Assembly: GCA_016702745.1 (NCBI GenBank)
Contig: JADJDJ010000002.1
Location: 1,116,001 to 1,180,000, forward strand
Length of the DNA stretch: 64,000 nt
Direction: 5' to 3'
Origin: Chitinophagaceae bacterium
Lineage (GTDB): Bacteria > Bacteroidota > Bacteroidia > Chitinophagales > Chitinophagaceae
Under the pieces are notes generated by a model, which did no database searches, was not told the origin of the DNA, and was given only the letters and a program-made list of their open reading frames with translations. The translations under genes and the position numbers were made by a program. This document shows positions 17,355 through 26,822 of this stretch, piece by piece (position 1 is the stretch's first letter; each line of letters starts with the position of its first letter).

Positions 17355-19332
17355 ATGAGATTCAGTATCATTTTTGTTTTCTTTTTCGGAATGACCTGTT
17401 CATCCATATCGGGTCAGGGCAGAATGGGAGACATCATCCAGTTACGTTGCGACTCGATTCTCAACCTCCTGGTGAAGGAAAAAGATCCTGACCGGAAAGC
17501 AGACCTGATCCTGGCCTTTTATGGTACATCCATCGACGGTTTCCCTTTACAGTTGTTGGTGCTGAGTCAGAAACTTTTGGATTTGTCAAGGAAGAACAAT
17601 GATGAATTCTGTGAATCGGCTGCATTGAGCGCTGCAGGACAGGCGTACCGGATCACCGGCAGTTATGTGAAAGCCCTGGAATTACATCGTCAGGCTTTGG
17701 CTGTTGCGGAGAAGACGGGTAATAAGATACTGATTGGCTTCGCATTGAACCAAATGGGTCATATTTACAAGGACCGGCTGGAGAATGAAAAGGCACTGGC
17801 ACTCTATTCTGAAGCACTTCGGAATTTCAAGGAAGCGGGCAGGGATGATATCTGGTTTCCCAGTATGAATAAGGGTGTTGTGTATTACAACATGGGCAAT
17901 AATGATTCGGCCTTGTATTATTCCTATGAAGGACTTCAAATGATTTATAAAACACCCAGTTCAGGAAACCAGAGTGCTATATTTTCAAATATTGCTGGTG
18001 TATATAGTAAGAAGAATATCCCTGATAGTGTCAGAAAATATTTCACACTGGCCCTTAACCTGGCTTACAATACCCAATCTCCCCGGTACATGAATGGTAC
18101 CTATATCGCTATTGCAGAACATTTCAACCGTCGTGGGCAGCAGGATTCTGCGGCATATTATTTTAAAAAAGCAGTCGAGGTGGTGACAGGAACAGAAATG
18201 AACACGATGGTATTAAAGCCGGCTTTGAAACTGACCGAATACTATCAGAACATCAACTCTGACAGTACCGTTAAATACTGGAAAGTGTATTCAGCGGCCA
18301 ATGACAGTATCAACAGCCTGCGGGCCAATCAGCAGATACAGATGCTGACATTCGAGGAGGAGCAACGGAAACGGGATATTGAACAGGCCCAATCCACCTA
18401 CCGCAACAGGGTTCGTACCCGTTTGCTCCTGGGTGGACTGGCGGTTTTTCTGCTGGCAGCGATTGTCCTTTACCGTAATAACCGGCAAAAACAGAAATCC
18501 AATTCAAAGCTGGAAAAAACAGTAGCGGAACTAAAAGCTACACAGTCCCAGCTGATCCAATCTGAAAAAATGGCCAGTCTGGGTGAGCTTACTGCCGGTA
18601 TAGCCCATGAAATTCAGAACCCGCTGAACTTCGTCAATAATTTTTCAGAAGTAAATAAGGAACTGATCACAGAATTACTGGAAGAAGCAGCAAAAGGAAA
18701 TACAGATGAGATCGTAAATATTGCGCAGGATATCCTGGATAATTCAGAAAAGATCAACCACCACGGCAAAAGAGCCGATGCCATCGTTAAAGGGATGCTC
18801 CAGCACAGCCGGGCATCCAGCGGACAAAAGGAAGCCACCGATATCAATGCACTTTGTGATGAATACCTGCGACTGGCCTATCATGGACTGAGGGCAAAGG
18901 ATAAATCATTCAATGCTACCATGAGAACTGAATTTGATGCCAGCCTGGAAAAGTGAATGTTATACCACAGGATATTGGCAGGGTAGTGCTAAATTTAATC
19001 ACCAACGCATTTTATGCAGTGAATGAAAAGTCCAGGCAGGGTATTGCGGGTTATGAACCCACCGTTGAAGTGCAAACAACGCTCTCCCCTCTCCCCGGGA
19101 GAGGGGGTGGGGGCGAGGTCTCCATCATCGTGAAAGACAATGGCAATGGCATTCCTGAAAACATTCGAGAAAAAATCTTCCAGCCCTTCTTCACCACCAA
19201 GCCCACCGGACAGGGCACCGGACTGGGATTGAGTCTGAGTTATGATATTGTTAAGGCGCATGGGGTGAGTTAAAGGTTGAGACGAAGGAAAATGAAGGAT
19301 CAACATTTATTATTCAATTACCAACAGCCTAA
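17355..19332 (+). CDS. TPR sensor histidine kinase (kinase 4), two frameshifts
   Basis: About 659 residues when restored. Signal peptide (MRFSIIFVFFFGMTC), periplasmic TPR repeats over about 60-330, one membrane helix (LLLGGLAVFLLAAIVLY), a short coil and the transmitter with H418. Frame 1 stops at 18956 after FDASLEK; paralogues read CTCGGAAA where this copy has CTGGAAAA, so one C is missing near 18946. Frame 2 (LGLSLSYDIVKAHG) stops at 19273; four G at 19262-19265 replace five, and restoring one gives the usual ELKVETKE ending to the TAA at 19332. It carries a type B palindrome (SPLPGRGGGGE). Two lesions may mean a decayed paralogue, but the window has many such errors. Confidence 0.78.
19082..19118 (+). 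repeat. In-frame palindromic element, type B
   Basis: CCCCTCTC/GAGAGGGG palindrome with a G-rich tail, translated SPLPGRGGGGE in kinase 4, at the same ATPase-domain turn as in its paralogues. Confidence 0.75.
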
Positions 19333-19341
19333 AATCTTTGA

Positions 19342-22300
19342 ATGAAAAATTTGAAAGGAATATTCATTTTGATCTTCATACTTTTTTCAAAAGGTATGTT
19401 GTTGTCGCAACAGATAAAGTTCAATCTGGTGCTCGATAACCAGTCCAATAATTATGGATGGGACAATAGCATCACTCAGGATCAGAAAGGTTATTTATGG
19501 TTTACCGGTATCACTAAGGGATTTCACCGGTACGATGGAAAAAAACTGACTACTTACAGTCACAATCCGGATAATTCCAACTCGCTTGCCAGCAATATTG
19601 CAATAGATCTTTCAGCGGATTCTACAGGGAATATATGGGTGGCTACGATAGGTTACGGTCTGGATCGTTTCAATCCGGAAACGAATAAGTTTACGCATTT
19701 CCGTCATCAACCAGGTGATCCCGGCAGTCTGAGCAGTGATACGGTGACAGTTGTAAAAGCCGACCGTTCCGGAACGGTATGGGTTGGTACCAGGAGAGCA
19801 GTTGACAGGTTTGATCCGCAGAAGGGTACATTCAATCATTATATCATCGATGAGCTTTTCAATTATCCAGGCGGGAGAGAAAATTTTGCTTCAGTCAGTA
19901 CCATTTATGAAGACAAAAGGGGGGATTTATGGGTCGGCTGGGTGGCTCCGGCCAATGTGAAAAATGACACAGTTGGCGGCCTGGCCCGACTCGATAAGAA
20001 GACCGGCAAATTTATTAAGTATAAAAATCAGCCCGGTAACCCCGGGAGTCTGGTGAATAATGGCGTATTCACCATTTATGAGGATAGTAAAAATAATTTA
20101 TGGATAGGTACAGTCGGTAATGGCTTACAAATACTGGACAGGGCCACCGGTAAATTCAGTAATTATCTATTTGATGCTGCCAATCCGGAAAAACTAAGTG
20201 CTCCTCCTTCCGGGCTGAGTCCAACTGCCTTCCTCTCATTTATTAACGAAGATGAAAAGGGCAGATTATGGATAGGATCATCAAACGGGGGTATTAATAT
20301 GTACGATCCGGTTTTGCAAAAAACCCTTCATTATGGCATGGTGGGAGGTGATCTGTTGAATCGTTATGCAAAGGATACTCTCTCGGGATTTACGGATAGT
20401 GCATCTGTCAGGGCTTTCACATCCAAAGACGGATTGTTATGGATCGTTAGTTACAAGGGTATTTATAATATCAATTTTTCCAGAACAACAGTTCCCTATA
20501 CATTATTAAATGTGGTAGCATATGCTTTTTATGTTGAAGAAGGGAAGCAGCGCTTGTGGATACAGTCGGACAGCAGCATTATCCGGAAAGATATGCTGAC
20601 GGGTCAGCAAAAACTATTCAGATACGATCCTCGAAATCCCAAAAGCATATCCGGCGGAAATGTGATGAATATGCTGGGGGATGGAAAAGGAAATATCTGG
20701 TTGGCTAACCATACCAGTGGGGTCAGTAAATTCAATATCCAGACAGAACAGGTTACACATTACAGACACGATGCGCAAAATCCCAACAGCCTGGTGCATG
20801 ATTCAACACATATTTTGTTTCTCGACCGCCAGCAATATTTGTGGATCGGTACACACACGGGATTGTCAAAGATGGATATTAACACGGGGAAATGCACCAA
20901 TTATATCCATAACCCCAAGGATAGTACCAGCATCGCCACGGGGCATATCAACAGTTTAGCACAGGATAAAAATGACCGGATATGGATTGGCACGGATCAG
21001 GATATCTGCGTATTAAATAGTCCATCGGGAAAGTTCCGGCGTTATGTCATCGGGAGCGGGCAGGTACTGAATATCTGCCCCGATGCAACGGGAAGGATCT
21101 GGGCTACCTGTGGCGGAATATTGCTTTTCCTGGATCAGTCGAAGGATCGCTTTAAAAAGTTTACAACAACCATCTATCCCGAAGGATTTGACAATATTCT
21201 GGGAATGGTCGAAGATCAAAATGGGAATCTATGGTTAAGCAGCAAGAAGAATATCATCAGGATCAACAAGGAGCGCGATGCTGCCACCCTATATGGTGCA
21301 GCACAGGGTGTTCAATCCGAAACGGAATTCTGGATGAGGAACTACATTACAAAAGACGGAAGGCTGTTTCTGTGCGGGAATAAAGGCTATTATTCATTTC
21401 ATCCTGACGAGTTAACGGATGATCGGAAACCGCCCCTTTTGAATTTTTCCCGGTTCAAAATCGGCAATCAGGAAATGATGGTTGGGGAGGGATCTGTACT
21501 GAAAGACCCGATATGGAAAACCAATAGTATACGGCTGACCCATCGGCAGAGTACCATTTCCTTCGAGTTTGTCGGGGTTGATTTTCAGGGACAGGGTGAT
21601 CTCAAATACCTGTATCAACTCGAAAACTATGATGATGAATGGAGGGATGCGGGTGCCGATAACAGAGTCACATTTTTCAACCTGCCACCGGGTAGATATG
21701 TATTCCATGTGAAGGCAGTGAACAGCGATGGGACAGTGGTGGAAAAAAAGATCGCCATTACTATTACGCCACCCTGGTGGAAATCATGGTGGGCCTACTG
21801 TCTGTATGCGCTGCTGTTGATCCTGGCAGGATACCTGGTGTATAAATACCAGCGATCTTATATCATCAAAAGAGAAAGAGAACGGACCCAGCAGAAAGAA
21901 CTGGCTCAGGCAAAAGAAATTGAAAAAGCGTATACGGAATTAAAATCCACCCAGGCACAGTTGATTCAATCTGAAAAAATGGCCAGTCTGGGTGAACTCA
22001 CCGCAGGCATCGCTCACGAAATCCAGAACCCGCTGAACTTCGTCAATAATTTTTCTGAAGTGAATAAGGAGCTGATTGCGGAATTACTGGAAGAGGCGGC
22101 TAAGGGGAATACAAATGAGATCGTAAATATTGCGCAGGATATCAGGGATAATTCGGAAAAGATCAACCACCACGGTAAAAGAGCGGATGCCATCGTCAAA
22201 GGCATGCTCCAGCACAGCCGGGCGGGCAGCGGGGAAAAAGAACCCACTGATATCAATGCGCTTTGCGATGAATACCTGCGACTGGCCTTTCATGGTCTGC

Positions 22301-22719
22301 GGGCCAAGGACAAAACCTTCAATGCCAAATTTGAAACGGATTTCGATGCCGCTATCGGAAAAGTGAATATCCTTCCCCAGGACATGGGCCGGGTAATCCT
22401 GAACCTGATCAATAATGCTTTTTATGCGGTAGCTGAAAGGAAGAAGAAAGAAGAAGCCGGCTATGAACCACAGGTAAAGGTCAGTACCCAAAAGACAGGA
22501 AATAAAGTCCTGATCAGCGTGAGCGATAATGGTACCGGAATCCCCGATTCGATCCGGGAAAAGATCTTCCAGCCTTTTTACACTACCAAGCCCACGGGTC
22601 AGGGAACCGGACTGGGATTGAGTTTGAGTTATGATATTGTGAAAGCGCATGGGGGAAATCTGAAGGTTGAAACCAAGGAAGGAGAAGGTACTGTCTTTTT
22701 CATCGAATTACCACAGTAA
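19342..22719 (+). CDS. Two-component regulator propeller histidine kinase (kinase 5)
   Basis: 1125 residues, intact. Signal peptide (MKNLKGIFILIFILFSKGMLL), then some 14 propeller repeats with the Reg_prop pattern (YLWFTG, NIWVATIGYGLDRF, NLWIGTVGNGL, YLWIGTHTGLSKMD, RIWIGT). A Y_Y_Y domain is near 700-800 (YQLENYDDEWRDAG, LPPGRYVFHVKA). One membrane helix (WAYCLYALLLILAGYLVY) precedes the coil and transmitter with H892. The G1 region (KVSTQKTGNKVLISVSDNG) has no palindromic insert and serves as the native reference for the others. It lacks the receiver and AraC domains of classical hybrid propeller sensors, which often sense polysaccharide breakdown products. It starts 9 bp after kinase 4. 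Confidence 0.92.
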   Translation: MKNLKGIFILIFILFSKGMLLSQQIKFNLVLDNQSNNYGWDNSITQDQKGYLWFTGITKGFHRYDGKKLTTYSHNPDNSNSLASNIAIDLSADSTGNIWVATIGYGLDRFNPETNKFTHFRHQPGDPGSLSSDTVTVVKADRSGTVWVGTRRAVDRFDPQKGTFNHYIIDELFNYPGGRENFASVSTIYEDKRGDLWVGWVAPANVKNDTVGGLARLDKKTGKFIKYKNQPGNPGSLVNNGVFTIYEDSKNNLWIGTVGNGLQILDRATGKFSNYLFDAANPEKLSAPPSGLSPTAFLSFINEDEKGRLWIGSSNGGINMYDPVLQKTLHYGMVGGDLLNRYAKDTLSGFTDSASVRAFTSKDGLLWIVSYKGIYNINFSRTTVPYTLLNVVAYAFYVEEGKQRLWIQSDSSIIRKDMLTGQQKLFRYDPRNPKSISGGNVMNMLGDGKGNIWLANHTSGVSKFNIQTEQVTHYRHDAQNPNSLVHDSTHILFLDRQQYLWIGTHTGLSKMDINTGKCTNYIHNPKDSTSIATGHINSLAQDKNDRIWIGTDQDICVLNSPSGKFRRYVIGSGQVLNICPDATGRIWATCGGILLFLDQSKDRFKKFTTTIYPEGFDNILGMVEDQNGNLWLSSKKNIIRINKERDAATLYGAAQGVQSETEFWMRNYITKDGRLFLCGNKGYYSFHPDELTDDRKPPLLNFSRFKIGNQEMMVGEGSVLKDPIWKTNSIRLTHRQSTISFEFVGVDFQGQGDLKYLYQLENYDDEWRDAGADNRVTFFNLPPGRYVFHVKAVNSDGTVVEKKIAITITPPWWKSWWAYCLYALLLILAGYLVYKYQRSYIIKRERERTQQKELAQAKEIEKAYTELKSTQAQLIQSEKMASLGELTAGIAHEIQNPLNFVNNFSEVNKELIAELLEEAAKGNTNEIVNIAQDIRDNSEKINHHGKRADAIVKGMLQHSRAGSGEKEPTDINALCDEYLRLAFHGLRAKDKTFNAKFETDFDAAIGKVNILPQDMGRVILNLINNAFYAVAERKKKEEAGYEPQVKVSTQKTGNKVLISVSDNGTGIPDSIREKIFQPFYTTKPTGQGTGLGLSLSYDIVKAHGGNLKVETKEGEGTVFFIELPQ

Positions 22720-22731
22720 AATGCTCTTGCA

Positions 22732-24778
22732 ATGCGAAGTTTATTCTTTTTTTCGATGTGGGTGCTAATGCCTTCATTGTGCATTTCGCAAGTCAACCCA
22801 TTATTGATTGTTCCGACAACAGGACAGGCCGACAGCCTGAAAAATTTGTCAGTTTCCACTGCAAACGATACAATTCGAATGGCAGCCTACCGGGATCTCG
22901 CGAATTACTATTTGGATTTTAATGTGGATAGTTCGGCCTGGTTTGTAAAAGAGGAAATAACAATTGCACAGCAGCTTCGTTTAAAAATGTGGGAGGCCGA
23001 TGCTAAAGATCTGTATGGGGCTATTCTGACAAAAATGGGTAACTGGGCAGGGGCCTTTCAACAATTGCGTGATGCTGTCGGTCTTCTTGATGCAAAAGAT
23101 ATCCTGCAAAATACATGGCGGCTGCAAAACTTCTCAGTTACAGGTACACCGGAAGCAGGCGTTGCTTCAATATCGCTTTTGTGCCAAATGGATTTTAGCA
23201 ATCTTTATAGACATTCCGGTGATTTCGAAAAATGTAGAACAGTTGCTTTTGATTGTATTAAAAATGCGAAAGCAGTCAATGATCAGGCAGTACTGGCAAT
23301 TCTTAATATGAACCTTGGAAATATGAACTTGAGTAGCAGGAATGTTGATTCAGCCATCTTTTATTTCCAGGAGTCTGTACAATATGGACTTGCCTGCAAC
23401 TATTTACAGTACATCAGTTCGGCCTACAATGGGCTGGGAGAAGTTAGTAATCTGCAAGGTAATCTGCCTCTGGCGCGCCTCTATTTCAATAAAGCAATAG
23501 ACGCGGCAACAGGCCAGAAAAATAGTATAGCAATGGGAACGGCAATGGGCAACATTGCAAAGCTCTTAAACAAACAGCATAACAGGGATTCAGCCTATTA
23601 TTTTGCACGACAATCAATTCAAGCCTATCAGCCGCTGAATATGGACGGCCTGAACCTGTCAGCTTTTCGCACGATAGCTGAAATTTTTGAGTCAGACCGC
23701 CAATACGACAGCGCTTACTTCTATTTATCATTGGCCATTGCGCTAAATGACAGCTTGCAAACGGCTGAGAACAGCAGGCAGTTTCAGAACCTGGATTTTA
23801 ATGAGCAAACAAGGCAACAGGAGCTGGCTAATGAAAAGCAAAAAAGCCATGCCCGTTTACGGCTGTATGGTTTAATCGCAGGCTTGGCTGCGATAGCCAT
23901 GATAGCTGGCATACTTTATTGGAGCAATAGGCGAAAAAGAAAAACAAATATCGTGCTGAGTAAAGCACTTCAAAATTTAAAGTCAACACAATCTCAACTT
24001 ATACAATCTGAAAAAATGGCTTCGTTGGGCGAACTTACTGCCGGCATTGCCCATGAGATTCAGAATCCACTAAACTTCGTCAATAATTTCAGTGAGCTAA
24101 GTAACGAATTGATTGATGAAATGAATGCCGAGTTAAACAAAGGCGAAATTGAGGAAGCAAAAGCCATTTCCGCTGACATTAAGCAAAATCTTGAGAAAAT
24201 AAATCACCACGGCAAAAGAGCCGATGCCATCGTTAAAGGGATGCTCCAGCACAGCCGGGCTGGCAGTGGTAAAAAAGAACCCACCGATATCAATGCACTT
24301 TGCGATGAATACCTGCGCCTGGCTTATCATGGCTTAAGAGCTAAGGACAAATCCTTTAATGCCACCATGAAAACAGATTTTGATACCAGCATCGGTAAAG
24401 TGGATATCATTCCCCAGGATATTGGCCGGGTGGTGCTGAATTTAATCACCAATGCATTTTATGCCGTCAACGAAAAAACGAAACAGAGTATCGCCGGCTA
24501 TGAGCCCACCGTTGAAATAAGTACTACGCTCTCCCCCTCTCGGGAGAGGGGCTGGGGTGAGGCCTCTATTATCGTCAAAGACAATGGGGCTGGCATCCCC
24601 CCATAGCCTCGACAAAATCTTCCAGCCTTTCTTTACCACCAAACCCACCGGACAGGGTACCGGACTGGGATTGAGCATGAGTTATGACATCATTACTAAA
24701 GGACATGGTGGTGAACTGAAAGTGGAAACCAAGGAAGGGGAAGGATCAACATTTATCATACAAATCCCGGTCAATTGA
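22732..24778 (+). CDS. TPR sensor histidine kinase (kinase 6), one frameshift
   Basis: About 681 residues when restored. Signal peptide (MRSLFFFSMWVLMPSLCIS), TPR-like periplasmic region, one membrane helix (LYGLIAGLAAIAMIAGILYW), transmitter with H441. The frame ends early at 24606 after DNGAGIPP; the adjacent frame carries LDKIFQPFFTTKPTG and the G2 box to the true stop at 24778. The break is in a C-run at 24596-24602, where the next paralogue reads CCTTCCCAT. A shortened type B palindrome keeps frame but reads SPSRERGWGE. DNA from 24289 to 24430 is nearly identical to kinase 8, and 24437-24530 to kinase 7, suggesting gene conversion. The gene starts 12 bp after kinase 5. Confidence 0.82.
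24529..24562 (+). repeat. In-frame palindromic element, type B (3-bp shorter)
   Basis: Same palindrome family, 34 bp instead of 37, still in frame but read with a changed sequence, SPSRERGWGE, in kinase 6. The 3-bp difference relative to the copies at 19082 and 26568 shows that frame is conserved while residues are not. Confidence 0.7.
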
Positions 24779-24779
24779 T

Positions 24780-26819
24780 ATGTCCAAGAAATATTTAGTA
24801 ATTAGTATCACAGTTTTGTTGCTGGCGACCGGTCTCTTCGGACAGTCTCCACCCAAAGAATTAGACAGCCTTCATCAGGCACTTGCTAATGCGAAAGATG
24901 ACACGGTTAGAATGGTTACGCTGGGAAACCTGGGCGTTTATTATGCTGAAAGTAACCGTGACAGTGCGATGCATTTCACTGAGACCGGTATCCTGCTGGC
25001 AGAAAAAATGAACCAACAGCTTTCCCTGGCAGAGTTCCTGTTATTGAAATCCTACCTCGTTCAGAAGCAATATAATTTAGCTCTCAGTTTGAAATTGTGT
25101 AATCAGGCTATGGAGATATTGACCAGCAGTAAATACGATAAGGATGCATATATCCCACCACATCAACTCTTCAAAAATGACCCTGAAAAATACCGTTATT
25201 CTCGATTAATCAGTGTCTATCATCAAATGGGGAATATCCAAAGCAGTGCAGGTAATCAGGAAAAAGCGATCGAGTACTTTCAAAAGGAAATCCGGATAGC
25301 GGATGAATTGAATTCAAAGGACGGACTGGTGACCAGCAATATGAATATCGGTTCCATCTATGCTGACATGGGTCAGCTGGATTCTGCGTTTGTTTATTCG
25401 CAGCGGGCACTGGCAAATGCCAGGAATACCGGTTACCTGTCTTACGCTGGTTTTATCATGGAAGATATCGGATTGATTTTTCTGAAAAAGAACCAGTTGG
25501 ATTCTTCCCGGTTTTATTTTTGGGAATCAGCCAGAATCAACCAGGAACAGAATAATCTGGCGGGTGAAAGCTCAAGTCACAATTCACTGGCCAGATATTA
25601 TGAAAAAACGGGTAAGCCGGACTCTATGTTGTTACATGCCAGTTTGGCCTTAGATCTGGGCAATCAATTAAAATCAGCCCGGGCAAGGGAAATATCCTCC
25701 GGTCAGGTGGCCAATGCCTGGAAATGGTTGGGAAAACCAGACAGTGCGTTGAAATACCTGACCCTTTCAAAGAACATTGGGGATAGTCTTTATACCGACA
25801 GGATCAAAAAAACAGCCCTTTTTCAAAATTATCAATTCGAAGAGCAACTCAGATTAGAGAAGACGGCACAGGAAAGTGTGGCCGCACGTAACAAAGCAAG
25901 GACGATTGCATTATTCACCGGACTGGGATTGCTTGCTGTACTGGCCCTCGTATTTTACAGGAACTTCCGGCAAAGGCAAAAATCATACAGGAAGCTGGAG
26001 AAAACTTTATCCGACCTTAAATCCACACAAGCCCAGTTGATCCAATCCGAAAAAATGGCCAGCCTTGGCGAACTCACAGCCGGCATTGCCCATGAAATTC
26101 AAAACCCGTTGAACTTCGTAAATAATTTTTCGGAGGTAAACAACGAATTGATCATTGAATTATTGGAAGAGGTTGACAAGGGGAATACCGCAGAAGTAAA
26201 ATCAATTGCTGCTGATATACATGTGAATTCTGAAAAAATCAGTCACCATGGCAAACGTGCAGATGCCATTGTAAAAGGCATGCTCCAGCACAGCCGGGCA
26301 GGTAGTGGCAAAAACGAACCCACCGATATCAATGCGCTTTGTGATGAATACCTGCGCCTGGCTTATCATGGCCTTCGGGCAAAGGATAAATCCTTTAATG
26401 CCACTATGAAAACTGATTATGATGCCAGCCTCGGAAACGTGAATATCGTTCCTCAGGATATCGGCCGGGTGGTGCTGAATTTAATCACCAATGCATTTTA
26501 TGCCGTCAACGAAAAAACGAAACAAAGTATCGCCGGCTATGAGCCCACCGTTGAAATAAGTACTACGCTCTCCCCTCTCCCCGGGAGAGGGGTCGGGGGT
26601 GAGGTCTCGATCAAAGTCAAAGACAATGGGGCTGGCATCCCTTCCCATATCCTCGACAAAATCTTCCAGCCCTTCTTTACCACCAAGCCTACCGGTCAGG
26701 GAACGGGTCTGGGATTGAGTTTAAGTTACGATATTGTGAAGGCTCATGGGGGAGAATTAAAAGTGGAGACAAAGGAAGGAGAGGGTTCAACTTTTATAAT
26801 TCAAATACCAACAAACTAA
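24780..26819 (+). CDS. TPR sensor histidine kinase (kinase 7)
   Basis: 679 residues, intact. Signal peptide (MSKKYLVISITVLLLATGLFGQ), periplasmic TPR units (AIEYFQKEIRIADEL, SAFVYSQRALANARN), one membrane helix (TIALFTGLGLLAVLALVFY), coiled coil, transmitter with H438, N box IGRVVLNLITNAF, G1 DNGAGIP and G2 GTGLGLSLSYDI. It carries a full type B palindrome translated SPLPGRGVGGE. It starts 1 bp after kinase 6 and ends 3 bp before kinase 8. TPR input domains usually bind partner proteins or peptides; the signal here is unknown. It is the cleanest reference for the TPR subgroup. Confidence 0.92.
   Translation: MSKKYLVISITVLLLATGLFGQSPPKELDSLHQALANAKDDTVRMVTLGNLGVYYAESNRDSAMHFTETGILLAEKMNQQLSLAEFLLLKSYLVQKQYNLALSLKLCNQAMEILTSSKYDKDAYIPPHQLFKNDPEKYRYSRLISVYHQMGNIQSSAGNQEKAIEYFQKEIRIADELNSKDGLVTSNMNIGSIYADMGQLDSAFVYSQRALANARNTGYLSYAGFIMEDIGLIFLKKNQLDSSRFYFWESARINQEQNNLAGESSSHNSLARYYEKTGKPDSMLLHASLALDLGNQLKSARAREISSGQVANAWKWLGKPDSALKYLTLSKNIGDSLYTDRIKKTALFQNYQFEEQLRLEKTAQESVAARNKARTIALFTGLGLLAVLALVFYRNFRQRQKSYRKLEKTLSDLKSTQAQLIQSEKMASLGELTAGIAHEIQNPLNFVNNFSEVNNELIIELLEEVDKGNTAEVKSIAADIHVNSEKISHHGKRADAIVKGMLQHSRAGSGKNEPTDINALCDEYLRLAYHGLRAKDKSFNATMKTDYDASLGNVNIVPQDIGRVVLNLITNAFYAVNEKTKQSIAGYEPTVEISTTLSPLPGRGVGGEVSIKVKDNGAGIPSHILDKIFQPFFTTKPTGQGTGLGLSLSYDIVKAHGGELKVETKEGEGSTFIIQIPTN
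26568..26604 (+). repeat. In-frame palindromic element, type B
   Basis: CCCCTCTC/GAGAGGGG palindrome with a GGGGGTGAGG tail, translated SPLPGRGVGGE in kinase 7. Confidence 0.75.
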
Positions 26820-26822
26820 ATA

